DNA of 64,000 nt from Acidobacterium capsulatum ATCC 51196 (lineage in GTDB: Bacteria; Acidobacteriota; Terriglobia; Terriglobales; Acidobacteriaceae), in NCBI RefSeq assembly GCF_000022565.1, contig NC_012483.1, forward strand, positions 2,232,001-2,296,000, written 5' to 3'. Within the stretch, counting starts at the first letter, position 1. Every line of letters starts with the position of its first letter. The notes under the pieces were generated by a model. That model ran no database searches and was not told where the DNA came from. It saw only the letters and a program-made list of their open reading frames with translations. Positions 53,146 to 61,786 of the stretch are shown here, piece after piece. The position numbers were made by a program, and so were the translations under genes.

Positions 53146-54417
53146 TCACGCCACCCCGCGCCGCAGCTTCATCACCGCATTCACCGTGCGCATGCCAGCC
53201 TTCACGGCGGCAAAACCCAATCCCTGCTTCGGCCCGGTGAACTGTTCCATCGCGCGGCGCGAATCCTCCACTGCGGCAAATCCATACTTCCGCATCGCCG
53301 CCTCGTATTCCCCGACCGCGGCCAGAAGCGGCTGCTCGCCGCGCGCCGCCCGCGTCAGCGACTCGCACAGCACGCGCGCATCCTTGAGTGCGATGTTGCC
53401 CCCAATACCGCGATAAGGCGTCATGCTGTGAATGGCGTCGCCCATCAGCGTAACGCGCGAAGGCATCCACGCTGGCTGAGGACGCGAGGTACGAAAGCGA
53501 TTGAGAAAAATCTGCTCCTCCTCAATCTGCTCCACCAGAGCACGCAGCGTAGGGTGCCACGATTGCACCACCGAGCGCATGATTGTCTTCAACTTCGTCC
53601 CTGGAAGGCTCTCAGCCTTTTCCTCCAGCCCGAAATACTCCGGCCGGCCACCGAGCGCACATATCAGGTAGTCCCGCTCTTGCTCCGATGGCTCTTCAAT
53701 ACCAAGCCTGCGCAGCGCATCGTTCGATCTTTTCACCCTGCGCCACGGTGCCACAAACAGGCTGCACGGCGCAGGTGGCAGCACCATGACAGGGTCTAGC
53801 AACATCGCCGCAGGAACCAGCTTCATCGTCTGCTCATCGAGCGGCACTGTGCCGCCAATGCCGATGCGGCCTGTGTCCACCGGCCCTGCCTCGGGCAGCA
53901 GTTGCTGGCGCACCCGCGAATGCACGCCGTCCGCACCCACCAGCACATCGGCCTCGGCCGAAGAACCATTTTCAAAGTGCGTCCGCACGCGGTCGTTGGC
54001 CAGCAATTCATAACGCGCCACGCGGTGTCCCCAATGCACACTGTCTTCCAGATCCGCAAGCAACACCCTCCGCAGGGTGATGCGGCTGATGGAGCGATGC
54101 TTACGCACCTCATCCTCGCTATCCGTGTGGCCCAGCGAAAGTAGCTCCTGCAACTGCTCGGTCATCACCGTAAAGCTCTGCGCCGAGACTCCACCAGTCG
54201 CCTCAAAAGTCTCCCACAGTTCCGGCGGCAGGCACGCATGCAGAGCTTCGCTGCCCTCCGGATCAATATGAATTCGGAAGCCTTGCGTGCGCGCGTCGGG
54301 TGCGGCATCCCGCTCAAACACGCTCACTCGAATACCGGCTCGCTTCAACCCCTGCGCCAGACACAACCCGCCCAGCCCACCGCCTGCAATTGCCACATGC
54401 AATTCCGCGCTGCTCAT
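53146..54417 (-). CDS. FAD-dependent aromatic-type monooxygenase
   Basis: 423 residues. The dinucleotide fold is 'VAIAGGGLGGLCLAQGLKRA', then 'VLVGADGVHSRVRQQL' and the FAD 'LMGDAIHSMTPYRGIGGNIA' motif, matching the class A flavin monooxygenase/UbiH-like family. Such enzymes hydroxylate aromatic compounds or act on xenobiotics such as tetracyclines; the substrate here is unknown. Overlaps the TetR stop by four bases (ATGA 54414-54417), so regulator and enzyme form one operon. No signal peptide. Confidence 0.9.
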   Translation of the reverse strand: MSSAELHVAIAGGGLGGLCLAQGLKRAGIRVSVFERDAAPDARTQGFRIHIDPEGSEALHACLPPELWETFEATGGVSAQSFTVMTEQLQELLSLGHTDSEDEVRKHRSISRITLRRVLLADLEDSVHWGHRVARYELLANDRVRTHFENGSSAEADVLVGADGVHSRVRQQLLPEAGPVDTGRIGIGGTVPLDEQTMKLVPAAMLLDPVMVLPPAPCSLFVAPWRRVKRSNDALRRLGIEEPSEQERDYLICALGGRPEYFGLEEKAESLPGTKLKTIMRSVVQSWHPTLRALVEQIEEEQIFLNRFRTSRPQPAWMPSRVTLMGDAIHSMTPYRGIGGNIALKDARVLCESLTRAARGEQPLLAAVGEYEAAMRKYGFAAVEDSRRAMEQFTGPKQGLGFAAVKAGMRTVNAVMKLRRGVA

Positions 54418-55088
54418 GCTTTTGCTCCCCGTTTTCTGGCCGCGGCCAGTTTGCGTTTTGCCCTCGCGCTCAAGAGCCAGTCTTCGGTGTGCCGGGCAAT
54501 AGCATCCATCTGCTCCACATCGCGTCCTGCCACTCCTGCAAAAAGCGTCATGAGCATAGCCGTCAGTTCGCAGGGCGGCACATCCTCGCGAAAGGTGCCA
54601 TCGGCCACCCCCTCTTCCACCATTTGCTCAATGCCTTGCCGCCAATGCCCATGCATCTGTTGCGTCACCGCCATCACGGCTGCATCCCGCTGAGCGCGCA
54701 GGCCAAATTCCTGCATCACCAGCAGCATTTCTGGGTGCTCACGCAGATAAAACCGCCCATCGGCAAACTCCTGCCGCAGCCGGTCCAGCGCGGGCAGCCC
54801 TGAGGGCTGAGGCGCGGGGCCATGGAGCGACACAAACTTTGCACCAATCCACTGCGCCAGCCCCTCAATCAAGAACTGCTTCGACGGAAAGTAGTAATGC
54901 AGGGTTGCAATGTTCACGCCGGCGCGCTGGGCCACGGCGCGGGTACGCAATCCCTCGAAACCAGCCTCCGCAATCGTGTCAAAAGCGGCCTCGAGCAGCG
55001 CGGCGCGGCGCTTGCCCGCGTCATCGGCCGGCTCGAGCAGAGCTCTGGTCCAGCCAGAAACGGAACGATCAATCAAAGTATCGGTCAC
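54414..55088 (-). CDS. TetR/AcrR-family transcriptional regulator
   Basis: About 224 residues from the GTG at 55088; a TTG at 55127 lies inside the putative operator and is less likely. The N-terminal HTH is typical ('ALLEAAFDTIAEAGFEGLRT', 'AVAQRAGVNIATLHYYFPSK'). The ligand-binding part is largely helical. First gene of a two-gene operon with the monooxygenase. A 29-bp near-perfect palindrome (55106-55134) just upstream of the start is a natural binding site, suggesting autoregulation and control of the divergent MBL gene. Confidence 0.92.
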   Translation of the reverse strand: MTDTLIDRSVSGWTRALLEPADDAGKRRAALLEAAFDTIAEAGFEGLRTRAVAQRAGVNIATLHYYFPSKQFLIEGLAQWIGAKFVSLHGPAPQPSGLPALDRLRQEFADGRFYLREHPEMLLVMQEFGLRAQRDAAVMAVTQQMHGHWRQGIEQMVEEGVADGTFREDVPPCELTAMLMTLFAGVAGRDVEQMDAIARHTEDWLLSARAKRKLAAARKRGAKA

Positions 55089-55105
55089 GGGAGCAGAATA
55101 GCCAC

Positions 55106-55134
55106 CAATCACTTGATTGTCAATCAACTGATTG
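55106..55134. promoter_or_regulatory. Candidate TetR operator (29-bp palindrome)
   Basis: Two 14-base arms, CAATCACTTGATTG and CAATCAACTGATTG, lie around a central T at 55120. They are complementary at 13 of 14 positions. The inner 15 bases (TTGATTG-T-CAATCAA) are perfect. The element lies 18 bases upstream of the TetR GTG and about 130 bases upstream of the divergent MBL-fold start, an ideal place to control both. Confidence 0.75.
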
Positions 55135-55263
55135 AGTGAAGGCCCACGGCGGAGACCTCACACCCGCCCGTTTCCGCCCTCGGTTTACCCTGATACGTGG
55201 CCTTGCAGAGCTTCGCGAGCTCCCACTCGTCACAGGAAGCAGACACGCACATTGAGGAGAACA

Positions 55264-56646
55264 ATGACCATCCAGCAGTTTCTTACCCCCGGGCTCGCCC
55301 AGTACGCGTACCTCATCGCCTCCGAGGGGCAAGCGGTCGTCATTGATCCCATGCGCGGCGATCCGCGCCCGGCCGCGTACGCCGCGGCACACGCGCTGCG
55401 CATCACCCATGTGCTCGAAACTCACATTCACGCCGACTTCGCCTCAGGCGCGCCCGTACTTGCACAAACCACCGGAGCCGAACTGGCGCTGAGCGCATAC
55501 GACGAGGGCGAGCTCTACCAATACGCCATGCCGCACCTCCGCCTGAGCGATGGCGAACGCATCGCCGTGGGCCGCCTCACGCTCGAAGCGTTGCACACCC
55601 CCGGCCACACGCCCGAGCATCTCTCCTTCGCGCTGTACGATTCAGACCGGAACAACAGCGCACCCGTCGCGCTCTTCAGCGGCGACTTCATCTTTCCCGG
55701 CTCGCTTGGCCGTCCTGATCTCTTGGGAGAGGACGCTAAAGTCGGCCTGGCGCACGCGCTCCATCGCAGTTTGCACCACCGCATCGCGCACCTGCCCGGC
55801 ACGGTACGTCTTTACCCCGGCCACGGCGCAGGCTCGCTCTGCGGTGCGGGCATTGGTGAGCAGGCCGAATCCACGCTCGGGCAGGAGCGCCTCACGAACC
55901 CGCTCTGCCAGCTCGCAGAGGACGACTTCGTCCGCGAAATCCTCGCCGGCGTTCCGCCCATGCCCGCCTACTATCCGCGCATGAAGCAACTCAACGCCAC
56001 TGGAGCCGCCGCCTGGGAGACCCTCCCCACGCCAGCCGCACTTTCCCCGGCGGAAGTTCACGCGCTTGACTCCACGCAATCCATCCTGCTCGACCTGCGC
56101 ACGCCCGAGGCCTTTGCCGCTGGACACATTCCCGGTGCCATTCACATCGGAGCCGGAGCCAGCCTGCCGCTATGGGCCGGATGGCTGCTCGATCCTGCAC
56201 GGCCCATCACGCTCATCAGCGAAACAGGCGACGACCCGGAATCGCGACTCGCGCTGGCCCGCGTCGGCCTTGACCGCGTCACTGGCTTTCTCGCTGGAGG
56301 CATGTCCGCATGGCGCGCCGCCGCCCTGCCCGAGCGCATCCTCCCTCGGCTCTCTCCGTCCGAGGTGGAAGAAAGGGCAACCCACGCACTGCTGCTCGAT
56401 GTGCGCAATCCCGGCGAGTGGCAACTCGGCCACATCCCCGGCGCGCGGCATCTCATGCTCGGCGACTTGCCCGCTCAGTTAGCCACACTTTCCCCGCATC
56501 AACCCATCATCGCGATCTGCCAGGGGGGTTACCGCGCCAGCGCCGCCGCCAGCCTGCTGGCACGCGCCGGCTTTCGCGACGTCGCCACTCTGGCCGGCGG
56601 CATGACCGCCTGGAATCAGCACACCCTCGCTCTGCAATCACGCTGA
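55264..56646 (+). CDS. MBL-fold hydrolase with two rhodanese domains (persulfide dioxygenase-like)
   Basis: 460 residues. The N-terminal metallo-beta-lactamase domain has 'LETHIHADFASG', 'HTPGHTPEHLSF', 'GDFIFPGSLGRPDLLG' and 'LYPGHGAGSLCG', the ETHE1/CstB-like ligand pattern. Two rhodanese domains follow. The first (about 275-355) has 'SETGDDPESR' where the catalytic Cys would be and looks degenerate. The second (about 365-455) keeps Cys in 'AICQGGYRASAAASLL'. It is likely to oxidise or transfer persulfide sulfur. AGGAG precedes the ATG at 55264. The upstream frame to 55132 is rejected. Confidence 0.9.
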   Translation: MTIQQFLTPGLAQYAYLIASEGQAVVIDPMRGDPRPAAYAAAHALRITHVLETHIHADFASGAPVLAQTTGAELALSAYDEGELYQYAMPHLRLSDGERIAVGRLTLEALHTPGHTPEHLSFALYDSDRNNSAPVALFSGDFIFPGSLGRPDLLGEDAKVGLAHALHRSLHHRIAHLPGTVRLYPGHGAGSLCGAGIGEQAESTLGQERLTNPLCQLAEDDFVREILAGVPPMPAYYPRMKQLNATGAAAWETLPTPAALSPAEVHALDSTQSILLDLRTPEAFAAGHIPGAIHIGAGASLPLWAGWLLDPARPITLISETGDDPESRLALARVGLDRVTGFLAGGMSAWRAAALPERILPRLSPSEVEERATHALLLDVRNPGEWQLGHIPGARHLMLGDLPAQLATLSPHQPIIAICQGGYRASAAASLLARAGFRDVATLAGGMTAWNQHTLALQSR

Positions 56647-56750
56647 TCGCCCGGCGGGGTGGGATGCTCTTCCACCAAGCAAGCCGGGCAGTCAACGAGC
56701 CTCGGATATTTTCCTGGGCATCTGCCCATCCGGAGCCGCTTCGAAAAATT

Positions 56751-56769
56751 AACTTGCAAATCGCAAGTT
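56751..56769. promoter_or_regulatory. HxlR-type operator
   Basis: AACTTGC-AAATC-GCAAGTT: two 7-base arms with a 5-base centre, 21 bases upstream of the HxlR GTG at 56791. The ACTTGC/GCAAGT core with this spacing is the shape expected for an HxlR dimer site (family knowledge, not searched). It may be bound by the product of this gene. Confidence 0.65.
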
Positions 56770-56790
56770 GATTGTCTTACTGTTCTCCCC

Positions 56791-57264
56791 GTGCCGAAGC
56801 AGTCTCGCGGCCACAATCGCTCCGGGTGCCCGGTCAGCCTGTCGCTTGAGGTCTTCGGCGACCGCTGGTCGTTGCTCATCGTGCGCGATCTGATGGTGCG
56901 CGGTTTTCGCAATTTCAAAGACTTTCAGGAGAGCGGCGAGGGCATCGCCACCAACATCCTGGCAGGACGCCTGCGGAATCTGGAGACCGCCGGCATCATC
57001 ACCGCGCAACCCGATCCGGAAGACGCACGCCGCGTGCTCTACCGGCTCACCCGCAAAGGCATCGACCTCGCCCCGGTCATGTTGGAGCTGCTGGTCTGGG
57101 GCGCAACACATGAACCATCGGGCGCGCCCTGCGAGGTGATCGCCGCGATGGCCAAAAACCGCGACGCTATCCTCGCTGAAGTGCGCCGCCGCTGGGAACA
57201 GAACGACCCCACGCCACTGCTGCCATGGCTGGGCGGGCCCAAAAGAAGCAGGAAGTCGAAGTGA
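56791..57264 (+). CDS. HxlR-family winged-helix regulator
   Basis: 157 residues from the GTG at 56791. The HTH domain has 'GCPVSLSLEVFGDRWSLLIV', 'LVRDLMVRGFRNFKDFQES' (written in part), 'GIATNILAGRLRNLETAGII' and 'RRVLYRLTRKG'. Cys13 in GCPV lies at the position used for redox or electrophile sensing in several family members. The C-terminal extension (about 95-157) ends in basic residues. It heads a co-directional run of DinB, two VOC, BNR and MoaD-like genes and lies just downstream of its likely operator. Confidence 0.9.
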   Translation: MPKQSRGHNRSGCPVSLSLEVFGDRWSLLIVRDLMVRGFRNFKDFQESGEGIATNILAGRLRNLETAGIITAQPDPEDARRVLYRLTRKGIDLAPVMLELLVWGATHEPSGAPCEVIAAMAKNRDAILAEVRRRWEQNDPTPLLPWLGGPKRSRKSK

Positions 57265-57291
57265 GTGGATTCGCAGGATTCGGAGAGTTCC

Positions 57292-57807
57292 ATGTCGATT
57301 GCCCAAAGCATGCTGGCGGAGTTTGAAATCCAGGCCCCCATCACCCGTAAATTTCTTGGGCGTTTGCCCGAGGACAAGCTGGCCTGGCAGCCCCATCCCA
57401 AATCCATGACCGCCGGGCAGCTCGCCCTGCATCTGGCTGGCGTGCCGGGCGGTGTCATCCGCGCAGCCCAGAACGACTCCATGCAGGCGGCCGGCTTCCA
57501 ATTTCCGCAGCCTACGAGCCTCGCTGCGGTGCTCGCCGCGTTCGACGAAAGCATTGCGCTGGTTCGCGAACTGCTGCCGCCTCTGGACGATCGAGCCATG
57601 CACGCCACCTGGCGGTTGATCTCAGGCGAGGAGGAACTGCTCGCCATTCCCCGCCAGGAATTTTTGCGCGACATCCTGTTCAGTCACTGGTATCAGCATC
57701 GCGGACAGTTCGGCGTGTATCTGCGCCTGCTCGATATTCCTGTGCCCGCCACCTGGGGCCCCAGTGCCGACGAGCCGCCGGTTTTCCCGCAGAGAACCAC
57801 TGCCTGA
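57292..57807 (+). CDS. DinB/DUF1569-like four-helix metal-binding protein
   Basis: 171 residues from the ATG at 57292, which has GGAGAG at proper spacing. 'SMTAGQLALHLAGVPGGVIR' gives the first His, and 'LFSHWYQHRGQFGVYLRLLD' the H-x3-H pair; together they form the usual DinB three-His site. DinB-like proteins include thiol-dependent transferases and enzymes of unknown chemistry. It follows the HxlR gene after 27 bases. Confidence 0.87.
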   Translation: MSIAQSMLAEFEIQAPITRKFLGRLPEDKLAWQPHPKSMTAGQLALHLAGVPGGVIRAAQNDSMQAAGFQFPQPTSLAAVLAAFDESIALVRELLPPLDDRAMHATWRLISGEEELLAIPRQEFLRDILFSHWYQHRGQFGVYLRLLDIPVPATWGPSADEPPVFPQRTTA

Positions 57808-57867
57808 CGAGCGCGTGGTCCATCCAAACCCAGCCCCACAGCTTCGCATTTTGAAGAGGTTTACCCC

Positions 57868-58341
57868 ATGAGCACCGTCGCCCACAATTCGCACATCACG
57901 CCCTTTCTCTGGTTTGACAACAACGCCGAAGAAGCGGCTCGGTTCTACACCGGTATCTTCCCCAACTCCCGCATACTAGAGACCGTGCCCAACCAAACCG
58001 GCACTTCGCCCGCGACGGCCGCAGTGCTCCTCGTTCACTTTGAGCTTGATGGCACGCGCTTTACCGCACTCAACGGCGGCCCGCAATTTCCGTTTAACGA
58101 ATCCATCTCGTTTGTCGTCCACTGCGCCACACAAGCAGAAATTGACGACTACTGGGAGCGCCTCACCGCCGAAGGCGGCAGCGAGGTGCAATGCGGCTGG
58201 CTCAAGGACAAGTACGGCGTCTCCTGGCAGGTGGTACCTGCGCACATTTCTCAACTGGCCCGCAGCCGCAAAGCCATGCAGGCCCTCATGCAGATGAAGA
58301 AGCTCGACATTGCGGCGCTCGAACGTGCCGCGCAGGAATAA
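57868..58341 (+). CDS. PhnB-like VOC-family protein (3-demethylubiquinone methyltransferase-like fold)
   Basis: 157 residues: 'ITPFLWFDNNAEEAARFYTG', 'FELDGTRFTALNGGPQFPFN', 'ISFVVHCATQAEIDDYWERL', 'CGWLKDKYGVSWQVVP'. This is the PhnB/3-dmu-9 type fold; despite the family name most members lack methyltransferase activity. Function unknown. Second enzyme-like gene of the HxlR run; spacing to the next ATG is 31 bases. Confidence 0.87.
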   Translation: MSTVAHNSHITPFLWFDNNAEEAARFYTGIFPNSRILETVPNQTGTSPATAAVLLVHFELDGTRFTALNGGPQFPFNESISFVVHCATQAEIDDYWERLTAEGGSEVQCGWLKDKYGVSWQVVPAHISQLARSRKAMQALMQMKKLDIAALERAAQE

Positions 58342-58372
58342 CGCAGTTCCAACCCGGCACTGGAGCACACTC

Positions 58373-58783
58373 ATGGAATTCGCGCCTTACGTTCACTTCT
58401 CCGGCAACTGCGCGGAAGCGCTCGCCTTCTACGTCAAAGTCCTCAACGGAAAAATCGCATTCACCCACACCTACGGCGACTCGCCCATGGCCAGCATGGT
58501 CCCGGCGGACTACGCCGGCAAAATCATGCACGCGACCTTCGACTTCGAGGGCGGCCGTCTTTATGCGTGCGATGCGCCGCCCGACCGCCAGGGCAAGATC
58601 CAGGGCATCACGCTCTCCATAGGAGCCAAAGACGCAGCCGAAGCGGAGAAGATCTTCAATGCGCTCTCCCAGGGCGGCAATGTCACCATGCCCTTTCAGC
58701 AAACCTTCTGGTCCGCAGGCTTCGGTATGTTTAACGACAGGTTTGGCGTGGCCTGGATGGTCAACACCGAGCAGGCAGCTTAG
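58373..58783 (+). CDS. PhnB-like VOC-family protein
   Basis: 136 residues from the ATG at 58373 ('EFAPYVHFSGNCAEALAFYV', 'VTMPFQQTFWSAGFGMFNDR', 'FGVAWMVN'). It resembles the previous gene in fold but not in close sequence, so the pair is not a recent duplication. Ligands for a metal are not clear. Function unknown; co-directional with the surrounding run. Confidence 0.87.
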   Translation: MEFAPYVHFSGNCAEALAFYVKVLNGKIAFTHTYGDSPMASMVPADYAGKIMHATFDFEGGRLYACDAPPDRQGKIQGITLSIGAKDAAEAEKIFNALSQGGNVTMPFQQTFWSAGFGMFNDRFGVAWMVNTEQAA

Positions 58784-58807
58784 TCCCCTCCAGAAAGGAA
58801 AGAAACC

Positions 58808-59989
58808 ATGAGCAGCGTTCGAGTTTTGGTCGGCACTCGCAAGGGCGCATTCATTCTCACCGCAGATGGCAAGCGCAAGGACTGGACCGTCAGCGGCCCC
58901 TTCTTTGCCGGATGGGAGATTTACCACATGAAGGGTTCGCCCGTGGACCCCGACTGCATTTATGCCTCGCAGACCAGCGGATGGTTCGGGCAGATCCTGC
59001 AGAAATCAGAAGACGGCGGCAAGACATGGCATCAGCCGGGACTCAAACCAGGCGAACCGGAGATGCCGGCTTTCCCCGGCAAAGCGCCGAATCGCTTCGA
59101 ATATGACACCTCAGACGCAACCGGCAATCCGCTCACCACCCACCAGTGGTACGACGGCTCGCAGCACCCGTGGGAGTTCAAAAGAGTCTGGCATCTCGAA
59201 CCCTCCCTAACCGAGGCAGCAACCGTCTACGCCGGCGTTGAAGACGCCGCGCTCTTCCGCTCCACAGATGGCGGCCAATCATGGAAGGAGCTCTCCGGCC
59301 TGCGCGGTCACGGCACTGGTCCGCACTGGCAGCCGGGGGCGGGCGGCATGTGCCTGCACACCGTCATCCTTGATCCCGGCAACCCGAATCGCATCTTCAT
59401 CGCGATCTCAGCGGCCGGCGCATTTCGCACCGACGACGGCGGCGAAACATGGAAGCCCATCAATCGTGGCCTGCATTCCAAATATATTCCCGACCCCAAC
59501 GCCGAAACCGGCCACTGCGTGCACCACATCGCCATGCATCCCGACCGCCCCAATACGCTCTTCATGCAGAAGCACTGGGACATCATGCGCACCGACAACG
59601 CCGGCGACGAATGGCACAAGGTCAGCGGCAATCTGCCCACCGACTTCGGCTTTGTCATCGATGTGCATGCGCACGAGCCGGAGACGATCTACGTCGTCCC
59701 CATCAAGAGCGACTCCGAGCACTTTCCTCTTGATGGCGCACTACGCGTCTACCGCAGCCGCACCGGCGGCCACGAGTGGGAGCCGCTCACCAAAGGACTG
59801 CCGCAGCAGAACTGCTACGTGAACGTGCTGCGCGACGCCATGGCCGTAGACCGGCTCGACGACTGCGGCCTCTACTTCGGCACCACCGGCGGCCAGGTCT
59901 ATGCTTCGGCAGACGCGGGCAATACATGGAACCCCATCGTCCGCGATCTGCCTGCGGTTCTCTCGGTGGAAGTACAAACCCTGCCATGA
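58808..59989 (+). CDS. BNR/Asp-box repeat beta-propeller protein (sialidase-like fold)
   Basis: 393 residues without a signal peptide. At least five Asp-box-type repeats are visible: '[12 protein letters not shown]', '[12 protein letters not shown]', '[12 protein letters not shown]', '[12 protein letters not shown]' and '[12 protein letters not shown]'. They give a six- or seven-bladed propeller like sialidases and VPS10-type sorting domains, but the catalytic residues of sialidases are not evident. Its stop overlaps the next ATG (ATGA 59986-59989), a strong sign of coupling with the MoaD/ThiS-like gene. Confidence 0.88.
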   Translation: MSSVRVLVGTRKGAFILTADGKRKDWTVSGPFFAGWEIYHMKGSPVDPDCIYASQTSGWFGQILQKSEDGGKTWHQPGLKPGEPEMPAFPGKAPNRFEYDTSDATGNPLTTHQWYDGSQHPWEFKRVWHLEPSLTEAATVYAGVEDAALFRSTDGGQSWKELSGLRGHGTGPHWQPGAGGMCLHTVILDPGNPNRIFIAISAAGAFRTDDGGETWKPINRGLHSKYIPDPNAETGHCVHHIAMHPDRPNTLFMQKHWDIMRTDNAGDEWHKVSGNLPTDFGFVIDVHAHEPETIYVVPIKSDSEHFPLDGALRVYRSRTGGHEWEPLTKGLPQQNCYVNVLRDAMAVDRLDDCGLYFGTTGGQVYASADAGNTWNPIVRDLPAVLSVEVQTLP

Positions 59990-60303
59990 GCGACGCAGCT
60001 ACTCATACGGTGCGCGTGGAGTTGCCCTACCACCTGCGCAATCTGGCCGGCGTCGGCGAAGAGGTTGCTCTTACCCTCGCCGCGCCAGTCACTCTTGCCA
60101 CGGTGCTTGACGCGCTCGAAAGCCGCTACCCCATGCTGCGCGGAACCATCCGCGACCATGGCACGCTGCAGCGCCGCCCCTTCCTGCGCTTCTTTGCCTG
60201 CGCGCAGGATCTTTCTCACCAGCCGCCGGACACGCCGCTGCCCACTGCTGTCATCGAAGGCAAAGAACCACTGATCGTACTCGGAGCCATCGCCGGCGGA
60301 TAG
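59986..60303 (+). CDS. MoaD/ThiS-like sulfur carrier protein ending in Gly-Gly
   Basis: 105 residues of ubiquitin-like fold: '[20 protein letters not shown]', '[20 protein letters not shown]', '[20 protein letters not shown]', closing '[12 protein letters not shown]'. The free C-terminal Gly-Gly is the residue pair that is adenylylated and thiocarboxylated in MoaD and ThiS. It is coupled to the propeller gene by a 4-base overlap. No MoeB/ThiF-type activator is adjacent. It may serve molybdopterin, another sulfur transfer, or ubiquitin-like conjugation. Confidence 0.85.
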   Translation: MSDAATHTVRVELPYHLRNLAGVGEEVALTLAAPVTLATVLDALESRYPMLRGTIRDHGTLQRRPFLRFFACAQDLSHQPPDTPLPTAVIEGKEPLIVLGAIAGG

Positions 60304-60382
60304 GATTTCTTCGCCGCCTCAGCCAACCTCATAAAAAACATCAGGCGTGAGAGTCGATGCATTCGTTCGGCTCCAGCGCTCC

Positions 60383-61006
60383 TTACACTCCGCAGCCGCA
60401 GCTCTCCCCTCTCATGGCGCGGCGCGCCTCCTGCAAAATGAGAGGCACCGCAGCCAGCGCCGCGGCAGAATCAATCCAGCCCACATGCCAAATGAAGTTC
60501 ACCGCGAGCCCCGCCAGCGTGATCGCCGCCAGATAAGCACAAGTGGCCGACTGCACCGCATCCGCAGCCAAAGCCACATTGCCAGATTTCCTCGCGAGCC
60601 GCCGTTTCTGCCATGCGAGCAGCGGCATCGCCAGCAATGCGGCCACGGTGATCGCCATCCCCGGCAAGCTCACTTCAGGCTGCATCCCCATTGCCAGCGC
60701 CGCCAGCGCGAGGGCGGCAACCACTGCCGCCAATGCATACAGCAATGCACCCGCAATGCGCGCGGCACGATCTTCGCTAAGCGGAAACCACCGCACAAAT
60801 TGCATCAGCACGACCACTGCGGAAAACAGTTCCACCAGGCTATCCGCGCCAAAGGCCAGCAGCGCCGGGCTATGCGCACGCGCCGCGCTCCAGAGCGAAA
60901 CGCCGCACTCCGCCAGCATCCACACAAGCGTGAAGGCCTGCAGCCCGGTGATCTTTTTCGCGGAGCAACCGGGCTCACAGGCCGCGTCGCCACAGTGTTC
61001 TGTCAT
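60383..61006 (-). CDS. Cation-efflux-type membrane protein with Cys-rich ends
   Basis: 207 residues, about six helices resembling the membrane half of CDF (cation diffusion facilitator) transporters ('ALLAFGADSLVELFSAVVVL', 'LAADAVQSATCAYLAAITLA'). The usual soluble C-terminal metal domain is absent. Cys-rich tails, 'HCGDAACEPGC' at the N-terminus and 'GESCGCGV' at the C-terminus, look like metal-binding sites. It starts 3 bases after the reductase-like gene stop, so the two are translationally close. Metal unknown. Confidence 0.8.
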   Translation of the reverse strand: MTEHCGDAACEPGCSAKKITGLQAFTLVWMLAECGVSLWSAARAHSPALLAFGADSLVELFSAVVVLMQFVRWFPLSEDRAARIAGALLYALAAVVAALALAALAMGMQPEVSLPGMAITVAALLAMPLLAWQKRRLARKSGNVALAADAVQSATCAYLAAITLAGLAVNFIWHVGWIDSAAALAAVPLILQEARRAMRGESCGCGV

Positions 61007-61009
61007 GCC

Positions 61010-61786
61010 TTAATCGTAGCGCTCAAACACAATCTGCTTGCGATCCCATCCCATCTCCTTGAGCCGCTCGCGATTGGCCGCCACCATCTCATTCAGGCCA
61101 CAAATGTAAGCGCGAATATCAAAGTCCGCGCCCTTTGGCGCCGTCACCGCACCATGCTTGGCTCTACGCTCATGCACAATGCGCGCCACATGATCCTGCA
61201 CATAGCCGCGATGGCCGGTCCAGCTTTCATCCGGGCGGCTCAGCGTCTTCACGTAGTGAAAGTTCGCATGCTTCGCGGCCACCCGCTCAAAGTGGTCTTC
61301 GTAATACACCTCCGATGCATGTCGCGTGCCATAAACCAGCCATATCTCGCGGCCCTCTGAACGGCTCTCTCCTTCTTCAGGGAATAGCCATTCCACAAAA
61401 CCACGCACCGGCGCAATGCCGGTTCCGGTCGCAATCAGGATCGAGTCGGTCAGCGGAGCGCGCAACACAAACATCCCGTGCGGCCCGTGAAACTCCACTT
61501 CCTGCCCGGGCTTCAAATCGCACAGCAGGTTTGAAAAAAATCCTCCCGCCACGCGATTCACACACACATCAAAGCTCGCGCCACGTGGGGCCGACGCCAG
61601 CGAATACGCCCGCATCTGGTGCTTCCCTCTCTCATCGGTCGCCACAAATGAAACAAACTGCCCCGGCTGAAAATCAAAGCTCTCAAGCTCCGGAATCGAA
61701 AACTCCAGATGAAAGCACTGTGCTGGCTCCGAGAGGAGAATCTTTTTTTCAAGGCGTGCACGATAATACTGACGATCCAAAAACAA
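61010..61786 (-). CDS. Ferredoxin-NADP reductase-like flavoprotein
   Basis: 258 residues. The FAD domain has 'PGQFVSFVATDERGKHQMRA', with 'RAYSLASAP' for the isoalloxazine and phosphate contacts. The NAD(P) domain has 'ILIATGTGIAPVRGFVEWLF' and 'WLVYGTRHASEVYY', ending in an aromatic 'FERYD'. This is the compact FNR-type oxidoreductase. Partner could be a ferredoxin or a flavin-linked enzyme. First gene of a two-gene operon with the cation transporter, and divergent from egtB. Confidence 0.88.
   Translation of the reverse strand: MFLDRQYYRARLEKKILLSEPAQCFHLEFSIPELESFDFQPGQFVSFVATDERGKHQMRAYSLASAPRGASFDVCVNRVAGGFFSNLLCDLKPGQEVEFHGPHGMFVLRAPLTDSILIATGTGIAPVRGFVEWLFPEEGESRSEGREIWLVYGTRHASEVYYEDHFERVAAKHANFHYVKTLSRPDESWTGHRGYVQDHVARIVHERRAKHGAVTAPKGADFDIRAYICGLNEMVAANRERLKEMGWDRKQIVFERYD

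Noticed and set aside
55132-55263. 44-residue N-terminal extension of the MBL-fold protein
   Set aside because: Arg/Pro-rich and overlaps the putative operator; the ATG at 55264 has AGGAG upstream and the domain begins right after it.
56749-57603. 284-residue minus-strand frame opposite HxlR and DinB
   Set aside because: Antisense shadow; both plus-strand genes have clear families.
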